A stretch of DNA of 64,000 nt from Hsuehochloa calcarea (Eukaryota > Streptophyta > Magnoliopsida > Poales > Poaceae), in the NCBI GenBank assembly GCA_036346395.1, contig CM070596.1:4938170-5002169 (forward strand), given 5' to 3'. The notes beneath the pieces were generated by a model, which saw nothing but the letters and a program-made list of their open reading frames with translations, made no database searches and was not told where the DNA came from. The translations under genes and the position numbers were made by a program. Below are positions 1-11,955 of the stretch, one piece after another. Every line of letters starts with the position of its first letter. The first letter of the stretch is position 1.

Positions 1-160
1 AGACGCAACACGCACCGCACCGGCGAGACGAGACACATCCACACGTCCCTCCCTCCTCCCTCCCTTACTACTCGCGCCAGTAGCACCCAACAATCCATCC
101 CCTGCGAATCCTCCTCGATGCGGTGCGGGCGCGGCGGGTAGGGGGCGGCGGCGGAGCCGG
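1..160 (+). promoter_or_regulatory. 5' flank / leader of the F-box gene
   Basis: This short stretch precedes the F-box start codon. It has a pyrimidine-rich run of CTCCC repeats near 44-65, common in grass 5' leaders, and becomes very GC-rich towards the ATG. No TATA box is visible, so the core promoter probably lies outside the window or is TATA-less. The assignment rests on position and composition only. Confidence 0.4.
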
Positions 161-1780
161 ATGGCGGGCGATCCGCCGCGCGCGCGGGGCGACGAGGACC
201 GCATCTCGGAGCTCCCCGACGAGCTGCGGCTGCAGATTCTGAGCCTGCTGCCGCTCAAGTCGGCCATCCGCACCGGCGTGTTCTCCTCGCGGTGGAGGGA
301 CCTCTGGGCGCAGCGGTGGCCCGGGCCCTCATCGCTCCACCTCCGCTTCCCGCCCGGCGCATCGGCGGCGGCGGCGCGGGGGGGCCAGCTCGCGGCCGTC
401 GACCGGCGCGGGAGGCGCCGGATGGACTGCTTCTCGCTCGCGTTCCACGCGGGGCAGCTCGCGCAGCCCGACCTCAAGCGCTGCCTAGACTACGCCGCGG
501 CGTGCGGCGTCGAGGACCTGCACCTCCGGCTCGACGGCGGCGGCGGCCGGGGCGCGCGCGGGGGGACGCGCCGCGCGGGCGTGCTCACCGTGCACTTCCC
601 CGTGGGGAGCCCGCTCCTCGTGCGGCTGTCGGTGCGGGGGCTCCACCTCACGGCGTCGGCAAACGCGATGGTCGCCACGCTTGAGGTGATCCATCTCCAC
701 TCGGTGTCCCTCACCGACGCCGCGCTGCGGCGGGTGGTTGCCGCCTGCCCCTGCCTGCGCGAGCTCGAACTCCGCTACTGCCGGCAGCTCCGCCGTGTTG
801 ACTTCACCACCGTGGGGGCGGCCAACCTCAGGAGTCTCACCGTCGTGGACTGCTCCCGCGCCACCGAGCTGCGGGTCCCGGTGGCACCTCGCCTCCGGTC
901 GTTCCGGTTCAGCGGCGCCTTTCTCTCCAGCAACCTTTTCTCTGGCGCCGCGGGGTGTCTTGAGCATCTGTACCTCTGCTCCGGCGGGCCAGAAACCGGC
1001 TTGCCTCCCACCAATTTGCCCTCGGCAGTCCCCCGCCTCTCAAACCTCACCACCCTGACCCTATGCAGCATTGCCCTCCAGGTCCATCCGGGCATCTATG
1101 TCATTTCGGCGCGTTCCATTCCATTGCGTACGTGCTTATATTTGCTCGCCTTGTAGTATGTGTCTGCCTCAGCAGCCAACGCCATCATGGAGAGCAACCT
1201 GCACCGATTGAGAGAGCTCCAGCTGCTCATGTTCGGGATGGCCAACTCCAACCTTGCAGACATCTATAACCTCCTCAAGACCTGTTGCTGTCCTCAGTTG
1301 GAGAGGCTCTTCGTGCAGGTTGTTATTTTTTTTATGCAAAATACATTTGATTGTAGTTCATTTATCATATGTGTGCATGTATGTCTCAACACGTGGCGCT
1401 CAATATGACAGCTCCCGACAAACACCCGTGATTCATTCACGAAGAATTACTTGGAGGTGGCAGAGGAAGAACCACCTGAAGGCGGATTAGAAAACCTTTG
1501 CTTGGTCAAGATGACAAACTTCAAGGGGCATCGCAATGAGATACGACTGGTGGATTTTGTGCTGAGGAAGGCCAGTTGTCTTAACAAACTGTTCCTGATT
1601 GCTCCTAAGGAGGATCACCCACAAGGGCCCCGAAAGGTTCAGCCAGACGTGCTGCCCCATTTTATAGAGACAGAAGTATTGCTTCTTGAAAGAGCTTCAG
1701 CAAACTCCCAGATAATTTTCGATGAGCCTGATGGTCCTCAGATCCAACCATTGCATTCGGAGGTCTTTGTCAGATTTTAG
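161..1780 (+). CDS. F-box/leucine-rich-repeat protein, three exons
   Basis: Exons are inferred at 161-1081, 1157-1318 and 1412-1780, giving 483 aa. Both introns are phase 0 with GT-AG ends (75 and 93 bp). The N-terminus at about residues 15-50 carries the F-box pattern ISELPDELRLQILSLLP followed by FSSRWRDLW. Residues about 150-300 contain irregular leucine-rich repeats (for example LRELELRYC and LRSLTVVDCS), and the C-terminal part is typical of plant F-box/LRR proteins. F-box proteins of this type are substrate adaptors of SCF ubiquitin ligases: the F-box binds SKP1 and the repeats select the target. The target cannot be told from sequence. Exon 1 is strongly GC-rich, while exons 2-3 are near average. 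Without splicing, exon 1 reads through to a stop at 1156, so the first intron call is important. The start is the first ATG in frame with the F-box. Confidence 0.85.
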
Positions 1781-4671
1781 CTTGAAATCAGCAATAGTGT
1801 TGTAGTTCAATTGCTGCTCCTAAATTATTACATTTATAGCTGTTAGGAGACAGACATGAAAAACAATCTGCAAGACATACAAAGTTTGGTATAACAAATT
1901 TGCAATTTTGTGTTTTCAAATATTCTTGCAAGATGGTTGAAATTTGTGGTATTCCAATCTGCTTCTTTTCCTCTTCTACTACCACTCACACCTTTCTCTC
2001 CCTCTCCCCCCTTAAAAATGTCTGAAGATTTGCCTGATCAGACATCTCTTTGGACTAGCTTATTTATAAGTTGCTGTTGAAACATCATGTAGATGAAACA
2101 AATATCCATAGGAACAGAACCGACTCCCTTCTGTGGCAACAACTCTTTGTAAGATATTATGCGGAAAACTGATTTGTAATCCTGGAAGGTGGATTGATTT
2201 CCTTGTACCTTTGAATTGGTAAGGTACTGTGTGATGTCAGATACCTTATTCTGTCCTGCTTTCTTCTCGATAAGTATAGTTTCTACACAAAGTAATCTGA
2301 TGAAACAAAGTTTTATATAATCTATTGCCTGATCTTCATGATGCTTGTAAAATATATGCATCAGAGAAGCAATGGACTTTGACAACTTATCTATGGCAGA
2401 TAAATTGTGCAAACTACAGTGTTTAACTGGTTATTGACATTTGACACTATATCTGCCTTCTTCCATTGGTTATATAGGCGAAAATATGGTTTGAGCTTAG
2501 ATAGGACAGGTGGCATGGAACATGTAATTGTCATTTAATAGATTATAGATATGAATCATATGTTCAAAGAACATATTTACAATAAACCCACTCTTTCAGA
2601 CTGTATGCCATGATATCTGTGCAACCCTTAAGAGAGGTTGTCTTCTGTGGTCCTTGAAGAATCATGGTCTTGTATATGTGTCTTGCATCCTTCATGTATG
2701 CATTGCTTGTCTGTAAGCCTACCTTGTTTATCTCAGCATCATATGGAAGTTCCCAAAGAGTTTCTTAAGAAACGAATACTACCTCTGGCATCATATTCTG
2801 TGTGCCTTGATTGATGTTCATAATGAGTGAACAGATTTCAGTATAGCAACTTGACTGGAGTAGTCTTATGAAAATATTGGAAGAAAAATGTAACTTTGTA
2901 AACACTGTTGCTCTTCAGTCTTACTTTATTCAGTTGGACCGGTGCAAAGAGCTGCAATGTTGTAGATTTTTTCTTCATGCCAATATATACAAGCTTGCTT
3001 GCTGATTTCAAGTATGTATGCTCCTTTTGGGCTTGGGGATGGCGTCAATTTTGTTCTGAAGTTCACGCATTTATATTTCATGTGGAGATTGCTTCCTGCT
3101 GTTTTCAAACGCGTATGAACACTAAAGTAATTGGCTGATTCTTCTTCTTCTCTCATTTATTTTGTTCTTTGTTTTGGGATGGACGAAGTGCTTACTCGTT
3201 TTACATGCTTTTGACTAGGGGTTTCCATCCAAGGTATTTAGTTGTGAGATCTACTTGTATTATCTTTGTGTGATACAATTACTATAACAGATCAAATTTA
3301 CTTTAGTTTTTCTGGAAGCAGAATTGCAGATGGTGGGAGCTAGTTATGCTCAATACTAGCAACAATGACTTTTTAGGAAAGTCTGTGCAATAGTCGATTC
3401 CTATGAAAGCTGAAATGCAGAGAAGATGTTAATGGCACTCTGGTGTTGGTATATTATCCTTAAAGCTAGTATAGCAGGTAAGTTTGTGACTGAATTTACA
3501 ATTACTTGTTTTGTTTTTTGGTATCAAGGTCTGGTTGTTTTGCTGGATGTTTGGGCCATTCAAAAGTTTTAAGTGATGCTGAGGGATGAGATGGATCAAT
3601 TCGATTCAAATTCAATGTTCTTAGCTAGCTTTGTTTCTTGGCTCTGCAGTGGTGGAGGCATGGTGGGTATGCCAATATCATGCTGATGTTTTCCTGAAGT
3701 AGTCTCACAGTGTCCCCAAGAAGAAGATGTAGTCCTGGGGGCTAGCTTGGGGGGACCTCGGTGGAACATATTTGTGAAAAATCTAAGGTGCTTCCTATAT
3801 GAAGTGAAAGTCATACCACCTTTTAGTGCCTTGCAATTGCGCCTTGTCCTGCAAGCATGCCATGCAGAACTGTAGAGCCACACAGCATTGTGATTTGTGA
3901 AATGATATGGATAATGATGGAAAAGGTATCCAATATCTTACAACCTATCTTATGCACACATGTTTGAAAGCAGTGATACTTATGCATTTGTTTGGTTCTG
4001 CTATATTTTAAACCTTTTATGATGTGCACCGTGCATATATGTCTCTTGAATTTCGCAGATTTAATATAAAGCTTTCCTTGGGCTTTGTAGTGATGTCCAG
4101 CTATTTGGAATCAGTTGATTCACATTTGCTCTGATTTGAAGTTGTTGAGTGATACTGACTTCTTTTTTTATACTTATTAGTGTATAGGGAAAAGAAGGAT
4201 TTTACATTATATGAACCTTAGTATTTCAAGATTGATGCAATAAATAAATGCATCCATTATTTAGATGCTGTAACATATTGGGATGGGAATCACTAGGTTA
4301 TGGTTATTTACTTATGAGATCATTTTTTCACGAACATTCATATATTTTCATTGTTTAGTCAAACCCTTTTCATTGTTTGGCACATTCAAGGATGGTTTTA
4401 TGTGGTGACTTTGTCATGCTTACATAGCTATCCATGGTATATATACCTTCTTCAATCCTCGGGTTAAGCATTGCTACATTGCTCCAAATCAACGTCTGAA
4501 TGCAGCATACACTTTGGTTTGCCATTTAGCTATTCCCGAAATATAAGTCCATTTTCTTGGAAAGCGTCGTCCAACAATATGAATTCATTAAGGGAATCAA
4601 GTTTAGTTATTGTAATATTTCCACCCAATACCCCTTCTTTAGTGCAGAAAAAGTGGATGAGTAGTTATAGT
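1781..4671. other. AT-rich intergenic DNA after the F-box gene
   Basis: No gene can be supported here. The first few hundred bases are presumably 3' UTR of the F-box gene. A minus-strand open frame of about 120 codons (2038-2412) and a plus-strand open stretch without an ATG (about 3694-3873, ending LVLQACHAEL) have no recognisable domain. Either could be an exon of an unrecognised gene or chance. The copia element at 4672 ends this stretch. Confidence 0.5.
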
Positions 4672-4779
4672 TGTTGGAATGAGTTTTGATATATTCCAAT
4701 GGGCCAAAAGGGGCCTAATATACAAGTTATAGTGTGGGTAAATATGCAACAAGCACCCTATACAAATTAACATCTAACA
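4672..4779 (-). repeat. 3' LTR of copia copy 1
   Basis: This 108-bp LTR runs from TGTTGGAATGAG to ATCTAACA on the plus strand and is about 93% identical to 12421-12528. The polypurine tract of the element lies immediately to its right. Confidence 0.9.
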
Positions 4780-4791
4780 CCCACCCCAAAC

Positions 4792-6766
4792 TCATGGTGG
4801 ATCAACAACACTGAGTTTGGAGAGGTAGAAACTATGTTGAACTCTAGTCTGTACCTTAGTGAAGAAATCTGCTAACTGAAACGCCGAAGACATATGCTGA
4901 AGAGCAATAACTTGGTCTTGCACATGCGATCTCATGTACGAAGCATCTACTATAATGTGCTTGGTGAGCTCATGCTTCACGGGATCTCGAGTAATGCTGA
5001 TCGCACCAGTACTATCTATCTGATAAGAGAGGAGTCGGTGCAGAAACTGAAATACCAAAATCCTCATGTAGCCATCGAAACCAGGTGATATCAGCTGTCA
5101 ATGACGCCATGGCTCTCAACTCGGCCTCAGCGCTCGAACGGGAAACAACAGTCTGCTTCTTGGTCTTCCAGGCAATCAAAGAGGAATTGAGGAAAACACA
5201 ATAGGTAGAAAGAGACAGGCGATCAGAATGATCGCTAGCCCAGGTTGCATCAGAGTACGCTTGAAGCTGCAGAGAACTGGAGCGAGGAAAGAAAAGCTGA
5301 CGAGTGATGGTCCCACGAAGATATCGCAGAACACGAAGAAGATGGCTGTAGTGGAGCTAAGTAGATGTAGAGACGAACTGACTCAGAATGTGAATTGGGT
5401 GAGAAGTGTCAAGTCGAGTGATTCTAAGATAGACGAGGCTCCCGATAAGATGGCGGTAGCGAGTTGGGTCCTCAAGAGGCGCACCATTAGTAGGCTGAAG
5501 GTGAACACCAAGCTCCATAGGAGTATCTGCCATGAGCTGATTAGTGAGACAAACGCGAGCAAGGATATCCTGAATGTACTTCTCCTGGGAAAGGTAGTAG
5601 CTATGAGGCGTAGAACCTCATTCTCAAGAAAGTAACGAAGAGAACTCAAATTAGACATCAATAACTGCTCACTGAGACGCTCTTTCACAAGGGCAATGTA
5701 CTAAGAGTCATTTCCAGTAATGATCAGATCATCCACATATGGAAGGAGAAGCGTCCGACCCCGAGGAGAGGTGTGAACAAAGAGGGCAGGGTCGTGATCA
5801 CTGGCGGAGAAGTCGGCAGCAGTGACAACAGAGAAGCGGTCGAACCAAGCACGAGGGGCTTGTTTGAGCCCATAGAGAGAGCGACGAAGGCGACAAACCA
5901 TACCATCAGGGACATAATACTCAAGGGGCGGCTGCAAGTAAACCTCCTCACACAACTCACCATTGAGAAATGCATTCTTGACGTCCAGCTGAGAGATGGA
6001 CCATTGTCGAACAGAGGCCACAGCAAGAAGAGTGTGAACAGTGATCATGTGAGCAATAGGAGCGAATGTCTCATCGTAATCACGACCATGCTCTTGCTGA
6101 AAACCACGTGCTACAAGACGAGCCTTGTAGCGCTCAAGGGAACCATCTGAGCGGATCTTGATCTTATACACTCACTTGCACGTGATGGGAGTGGTATGCG
6201 TAGGTAAGTGCACAAGATCCCAAATGCTAGTATGCTCCAAAGCAGTAATCTCCTTAGACATCGCGAACTGCTACTCAGGGTGAGCAGCAGCCTGACAGTA
6301 GGTCGTAGGCTCAGAAAGAGCAGTCAAAGCTATAGCGCTTAGGCGGCCTGATAGTGTGATAATCACAAAGATTGTATTTGGGAGAAGGCGGAGTGGGACC
6401 CAACAAGGACGGAGAAGAGCTGGGAACAGGCCTAGCAAAGACGGAGGCTCATCAGGGCTAGGTGTATGCCGAGGACGACGAGAATAATGTAGAGGAAAGG
6501 GTGGAATCTCAACAAAAGAGCGGGAAGGAAACTCCGGCGGAAGAGGAACAGGTGGAGTTGGAGGAGAGGGAGGCGAAGAAGATGGAGATGAAGCGAAACA
6601 GTAGTGGAAGGCTGAGAGTCAGAAAAAATCAGAAAGGAGATCGACTCAACAGGAGAATCTGAGCTGACAGTGGGAGAACGAGGGTGGTAAGGTTGGGACT
6701 CGTCAAAAGTGACATCTCGAGAGATCCTCATCCTGCGAGCAACAGGGTCATAGTAACGATAACTGA
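4792..6766 (-). pseudogene. copia copy 1 pol remnant (connector, reverse transcriptase, RNase H)
   Basis: On the minus strand, 6171-5701 encodes a copia reverse transcriptase segment with ARLVARGFQQ, LDVKNAFLNGEL, SLYGLKQAPRAWFDRF and the catalytic YVDD within LPYVDDLIITG. 5688-5383 continues RT in another frame. 5067-4792 is the RNase H end, with KHELTKHIIVDASYMR and LADFFTKVQT. The far upstream part (6731-6640) reads RISRDVTFDES, the connector found also at about 22500 in copy 2. Stops and frameshifts separate the pieces, so no polyprotein can be made. Integrase is absent: the frame breaks at 6766, where the gypsy LTR begins. Confidence 0.85.
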
Positions 6767-6907
6767 TGTAGGGGCGGCCCCACTGGCCCTAATGACCCGG
6801 CGAAGATCGCAGGGCCTACCCCGAACACCCTGTGGCCGCAGGCACAGATGGCCCTCCCTCCCCGAAGGTATCAACCACACCTTCGGGGAGGTCCCGAAGG
6901 AGGTGCG

Positions 6908-8476
6908 TGTTGGTGATATGCCCAAGAGGCAATCATAGAGATGATTGTGTGACTTCTATGTTTATGAGTTATTGAATAAATGTTATTCTGTTACTTGAAT
7001 GAATCATCATTGATAAAGATTAACAAGTATGTGACTTGTTGGTGAAACACTTATGTGATGTCGTTCTAAATTAATCCCGAGTCGGATGTCACTGGTCGGA
7101 ACACTAGTGACTATCGACCAGCACGTGTATTTATTGATGACCATGTTTCACCAGTTGTGGATATAGGGATATCAAATCAATAATGTGAACATATGTTAGA
7201 GAACATAGTGTTGGATTGACCCACCTTGAGACACCGCTGAGATTGTTATGATTTTATGTGTCATCAGTTGGTCTCAAGCAATGATGATGTATAGTCCTTA
7301 GACCTGAGATCAACATGGTTTTCTACATGTGTAATAATACACTTTGGGTTGTCAAACGCTATTCCGTAACTGAGTAATTATAAAGGTAGCTTTTAGGTAT
7401 GCTATGAAACATGTGGAGGAATGACTAGTCGGATATGAGATTTGCCCTTCCTAACATAACAGGAGAGATATCTTTGGGCCCCTCAATGTGGTCGGATAAA
7501 GAAAGTGCATGGCCATGCCACTAGTAGTCGAAGAGTTCAATCACATGAAATTATCTGTCACTTGATCGAAAAAGTATTGAATAGTTCATGGATGACAAAA
7601 TATCTCATCTAGAGTTCAACCAGATATTGTGAGGCAAAGGGAGAATACACAAGCAGGTTGTTTAGTTCGTTAGATATGAACTAGCTGTATGAAGATATGA
7701 GCTAGTCATAGATTGGTCGAACATAATAACTAAGTGGTCGAAACCTGGTCGTAAGGAGTTACGAACCGGTCAAGACTAAATATGATCTGATCGTATAGAG
7801 ATACGAGCTGGTCGTTAGTGACAGGGACCTGGTCGTAGATCATATTGCATTAAGGTTCGTCCGATATTATTTGTGTATTTGAGAATCGTTATATCCTACT
7901 AGGAACCGCAAACGACTCGTGATCGAAAAAGGTTTCTGAGTTACAATCGACTACGCATGAACCTAACGGGTCACACACTTAACGGGTTGGAACAAACATG
8001 TTCGGATATGATCCGTTATGGGCACTATATAAGGAGATGTATGAGGCTGTTGGGATACACGAGATAGATGTGACGTGACTTGCTCTATCGAAACCCTAGC
8101 TGCCATCTTCCTGAGAGCCCTACCGTGCTAGTTGGTGTTAGCACACCGGCGCACGGTGTTCCTTCCCTGGACATGTGGATACTGTAGAGGCGCTACTGCG
8201 GTTGCTGTTGCGCTTGAGGACGATCCACGACCTTGGCGAGGAACGCGATTGGTTTTGGAGGAGACGATCAACACCAAGGACGATCAACTACGCTGGACGA
8301 TCGACTTCGATCACTTCATCGACACGCTCTACGTTGGATCAGGCTGCTCCAACTCTTCTTTAGCTGCACTGCGCATCTGGTGGTAACGATCTATGATCTC
8401 TTGCTTGCATGGCTTCCTGGTTTATGTGGTAGATTTTTTGAATTGCCAGCTAGTGGAACCTACCCGTATCCCTTCA
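6908..8476 (+). mobile_element. Solo LTR, Houba/Angela-like copia family
   Basis: This 1569-bp unit begins TGTTGGTGATATGCC and ends CCCTTCA. It is flanked by a perfect 5-bp duplication GTGCG (6903-6907 and 8477-8481). Removing it rejoins the gypsy LTR seamlessly. A truncated relative lies at 23086-23803. It contains no coding region, so it is a solo LTR left by recombination between two LTRs. The orientation is taken from the relative at 23086. The family name is from memory of rice LTR sequences and is tentative; the solo-LTR call rests on the TG...CA ends and the duplication. Confidence 0.85.
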
Positions 8477-9830
8477 GTGCGAAGGCTATCGGGCATACCT
8501 TGAGAAGCTCGGACGCGAAGGCTACAGAAGTCGCCAGAAGCCACGAGCCTTGGTCACGGGAGTCGACAGCGTCGGGGCCCCTTGGCCTGGGGACACCCTG
8601 CACGCTGCAAAGGACAAATAACACCAGTGGACCAAGCGCACCAACCGGATGGACCAAAGCCAGGGAGGCCCACTGTGAACCGAAGGCTATGTACAGGGAT
8701 AGGAAAAACCACTACAACCCCCATGGGCATAGGACCTTTTTAGGGGTAGATCCGTAATCTCATGTACACTGTTGGAAGGCTATAAATAGCCACCTACCCC
8801 CATGTAGTGAGACATACCCGATTTTTGGAACAATTAATACACACTTACTCCTGACAATTACGACAGTTGGCGCCGTCCATGGGGATTGGCAAGAAAGTCA
8901 CAAAGCACAGCTCGAAGGCATCAGCATAGCCCCTTGGAAGGTCACACCCAAGGTCTCAGCGGCCACGGTGGCCGCGACACCAAGCACCCCGAGGGCCAAG
9001 CGAAGCAGGACCTCCGCGGCAGCGGCAACCACCGCCGAAGCCGCGGAGGAGGAAGCCAATAACTCCACACACGGAGACATTATCAGAAGCGACACCTGGC
9101 CCACCGAGGCATCTCTTCCAGGGAACCAACAGATGGGCCCACCGCCCGGGGTGGCGGGTGTGACCCGGGAAGCCTACGATTCTCTCCAGCGGGAACTGGC
9201 AGACCTCTGCTGGGAGATGCTGGGTCTTCGGCAGCCGGCAGAGGTGGCCCTCGCAGCCCCGTCTGGCTCACGACCCTCGCACAAGGGCAAACCACCGGAG
9301 CAGAGGAGGCCGCCCCTTCGACACCCGCAACCATACCCCTTGCTCCAGGGGGACCCTAACTCCCCGTTGAGTGCGGGACTGGAGACGGCCTGCTAGCCGC
9401 CGGGCTTCAAAATGCCGGACGTTAGGCCCTTCAAAGGATGCACGGACCCCTCGGAGTTCCTCCTGGTGTACGAAACCGCCATCGAGGTGGCCGGGGGAGA
9501 TGACACCACTAAAGCAAAAAGCATCGCCCTCGCCCTCAGGGGCGTGGCGATGACATGGTTCTTCACCATTCCCCCTGGTCCATATACGCATGGGAGCAGT
9601 TGCAAGACCTCGCGCGTAATAACTTTCAGGGAAATTACGCCAAGTCAAAGGACGCGGGGCACCTGTTCGCAATAAAGCAAGCCCCGGGCGAGTCCCTCCG
9701 CAACTTCTTCAAAAAATTCACGGAGGTTAAGTGCTAAGTGAAGGGGGTTAATGAAACCACCATCGTAAACGAAGCAACATGCGGGCTTCAGAGGGCCCCC
9801 CTGCCGGAGAGGTTGACTTGCAAGCCCATC

Positions 9831-10561
9831 CAAGGATCAAAATCCGTGATTCTTGGCGCAGAATCGCGGATTACGCTTTACGGTGGGACCGGAATGAGCG
9901 ATGTAGTCAAAAAAGTTCAAATTCCAATTTGAATTTTTGACTGTGTAATACACTTCGTAGGTTGGTTTAGGCTCTTTTTGTGCTAGATTACGTATTATTT
10001 GAGCTAAATATGCTTGACGTTTGTTTCTAAAACAAATTTCTACTATTTATGACCTCTTAAGCCTCAATGGATTGATGTTTGTTTCTAAAACAAAAGTCTC
10101 CGGTCTTTTACAAATTTGTATGTATGACATAAGTACTCTATATATTTTGTTTCCCTTGGATTTGGTATTATGTTTAACAAAATAGTTCATGCAATCCAGT
10201 TATTCATTTTACATTTTTACTCTATATGCATGTAGTTCAGATTAACAGATGCATATGATCAAATATGTTCTTGAGTCTCAAAAGCTACTTTTTACATTTT
10301 TGTGAAGTCATTGAGCAATGCTATTCAAAGTTCTCTTGAAAACATGTCACTTCTTTCTAACCTAATCATTCATTAGGTTTTTCAAACCGTTTTCGGTTTT
10401 GGCGGTTATCGGTTTGGTAACCGGTTTTTCAAAATCATCAATTCAAAATTCAACTTCATTTGGTTTTTTCCCGGGATTTTCGGTAATCGGTCGGTAATCG
10501 GCCGGTTACCGTTACAGGCCACCGACCGGGATTTCAATCGGTTCCGGTTTTTCAATCCTTG
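9831..10561. mobile_element. Non-autonomous hAT-like DNA transposon
   Basis: This 731-bp unit sits between perfect 8-bp duplications AGCCCATC (9823-9830 and 10562-10569), the size expected of hAT. Short terminal inverted repeats start CAAGGAT at both ends. The right side is rich in CCGGTTACCG-type motifs. It encodes no transposase. Its removal restores the gypsy gag frame. Confidence 0.85.
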
Positions 10562-10988
10562 AGCCCATCCGCTCAGTGGCAGAGCTTTTCAACAAAATGG
10601 AAGAGTACGTCCGGGCGGAGGCAGATAGCACCCGAAGGGCGGAGGCCCGGGCCCCAGTTGCCCCGGCACTGACACCGAGCGGGCCACCTGGGAAAGAGGG
10701 ATCCGCGACCACTACGGCAGGGACAACTGCCAAGCCGCGGGCCAACGACTACCGCCAGATGGGGCAAAACGTCTGCCACGTCGACAACGACCAACCCCCC
10801 GAAGGGGGGAAGCAAGGAGGTCGCGGGCGTAACGGCGGGAGGCAACCAGACACCCGAACCAGTGTCGGGGGCTCTCCGCTATTATGTGATCTCTACGGTG
10901 AGGGATCACATACAACCAGGGAGTGCCGCACCATGGTGGCCATGAAAGACTACATGAACCACTGCCAGTAGCCGGCTGAGCGTCCGCC

Positions 10989-11133
10989 ACCGAGGCCCCG
11001 CATAGGAGGCCACGGGGAGCACCATCAAAAGATCATAAATATGATCACAGGGTTGCCCGCTCTGCCATCGAGGCCCCGCATAGAAGGCGGCCACGGGGAG
11101 CACCATCAAAGGATCATAAATATGATCGCATGA
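10989..11133 (+). repeat. 78-bp tandem duplication in the gypsy remnant
   Basis: Two adjacent copies share CGAGGCCCCGCATAG, CCACGGGGAGCACCATCAAA and GATCATAAATATGATC. The offset is 78 bp, with a few substitutions and a 2-bp indel. It lies just after the zinc-knuckle region of gag. Confidence 0.8.
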
Positions 11134-11373
11134 GGTTCCTCATTCGGCATAACGTAAAAAAGGCAACGACGCGCATATGCTTGACAGATCCACCGCGTCG
11201 CGACATACCCTGCCTCTAGCCCACCTCCCTACGCTGAGATACAAATCACCTTCATCCCCGAGGATGCCAGGGGCCTGTACTTCCCTCATCAGGACCCTTT
11301 CATCATTTCCGCTAACACCGCGGACTTCGAGGTCAAACATGTCCTTGTGGACGGAGGAAGCTTCACATACGGT

Positions 11374-11955
11374 GAGTCTCCTGGTGAGCGTGGAGCCGTA
11401 CATAGCAGGGACTGGTCCGATAGACATTTGGCCCCGAGAGTCAAGCTGACGCCACACCACAGACATCTACCGGTAGAAGTCATCCACGGTGGTATCGAGC
11501 TGCTGAAGAGAATGCGCCTGGTACACAACTGAGAGGTACATAACATCACTCGTCGGCTGGTAGTGAGCTTGGAGATGCTCCCACATAAGTTGTGTCGTCG
11601 GTAGCTCTGCCACATCCATGGAGATGACCACAGGCATGCTACCCACTAGGATGGCGGTAGCACGAGCGTCGGCATCCTGCCATCGCTCGTAGGCGTGCAG
11701 ATCAGACTGGTAGAGCTCCAGGGCCTCCAGTGCGACATTGGCGGACTCCTGAGTCGCCTGATCCGCACCAGCAAGAAGAGCTGGCAGAACTGGCGATGTA
11801 GGGCGAGGCGGACAGGGATTCTCGCCGGTGAGATGACCCCAGAGACGCTGGCTGTTGAGGTGAATCATTAGGTGAACAGCTCACTCTCGGAAGTTTGTCC
11901 CGTCGAAACGAACCGAGGGGAGCGGGATGGCGAAAGAACCACCGGCGGTAGCCAT
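11374..11955 (-). pseudogene. copia copy 1 gag remnant
   Basis: The minus-strand frame from an ATG at 11955 reads MATAGGSFAIPL, then VRFDGTNFRE and an in-frame TGA. It continues in the same frame as AVHLMIHLNSQRLWGHLTGE and on through AELPTTQLMWEHLQAHYQP, the copia gag (UBN2-type) core. At about 11374 it breaks into the gypsy remnant. The homologous protein at about 20060-20640 (copia copy 2) has a different stop (TAG) at the same codon. The GC-rich stretch upstream (11960-12400) is the untranslated leader of the element. Confidence 0.8.

Larger units (their letters stand above)
9412..11365 (+). pseudogene. Gypsy gag-protease remnant
   Basis: 9412-9832 reads as gag in shifted frames: DVRPFKGCTDPSEFLLVYE, then AWEQLQDLARNNFQGNYAKS, then LFAIKQAPGESLRNFFKKF. 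The hAT-like element at 9831-10561 interrupts it, and reading resumes at 10570 (SVAELFNKMEEYVRAE). A degenerate zinc knuckle CDLYGEGSHTTREC lies near 10890-10931. Further on, about 11240-11365 resembles the region before the aspartic protease and ends HVLVDGGS, where the active-site motif would sit. Several stops and a frameshift near 9550-9610 make it non-functional. Confidence 0.8.
6767..11373 (+). mobile_element. Ty3/gypsy (Tat/Retand-like) remnant inserted in copia copy 1
   Basis: The 5' LTR begins TGTAGGGGCGGCC at 6767. It is split by a solo LTR at 6908-8476, resumes at 8482 and ends about 8865 (about 525 bp without the insertion). A primer-binding site TGGCGCCGTCC follows at 8868. Gag and the start of the protease region follow to about 11373. 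There the sequence jumps back to copia gag, so protease-RT-integrase and the 3' LTR are gone. The simplest reading is insertion followed by a deletion that removed the rest of the gypsy element and about 1.9 kb of copia interior, judged against copia copy 2. The clade name is inferred from gag and PBS style. Confidence 0.75.

Noticed and set aside
292..1095. Several long open frames on both strands overlapping F-box exon 1
   Set aside because: They are frame shadows of very GC-rich coding sequence. Their products are low-complexity Arg/Ala/Pro.
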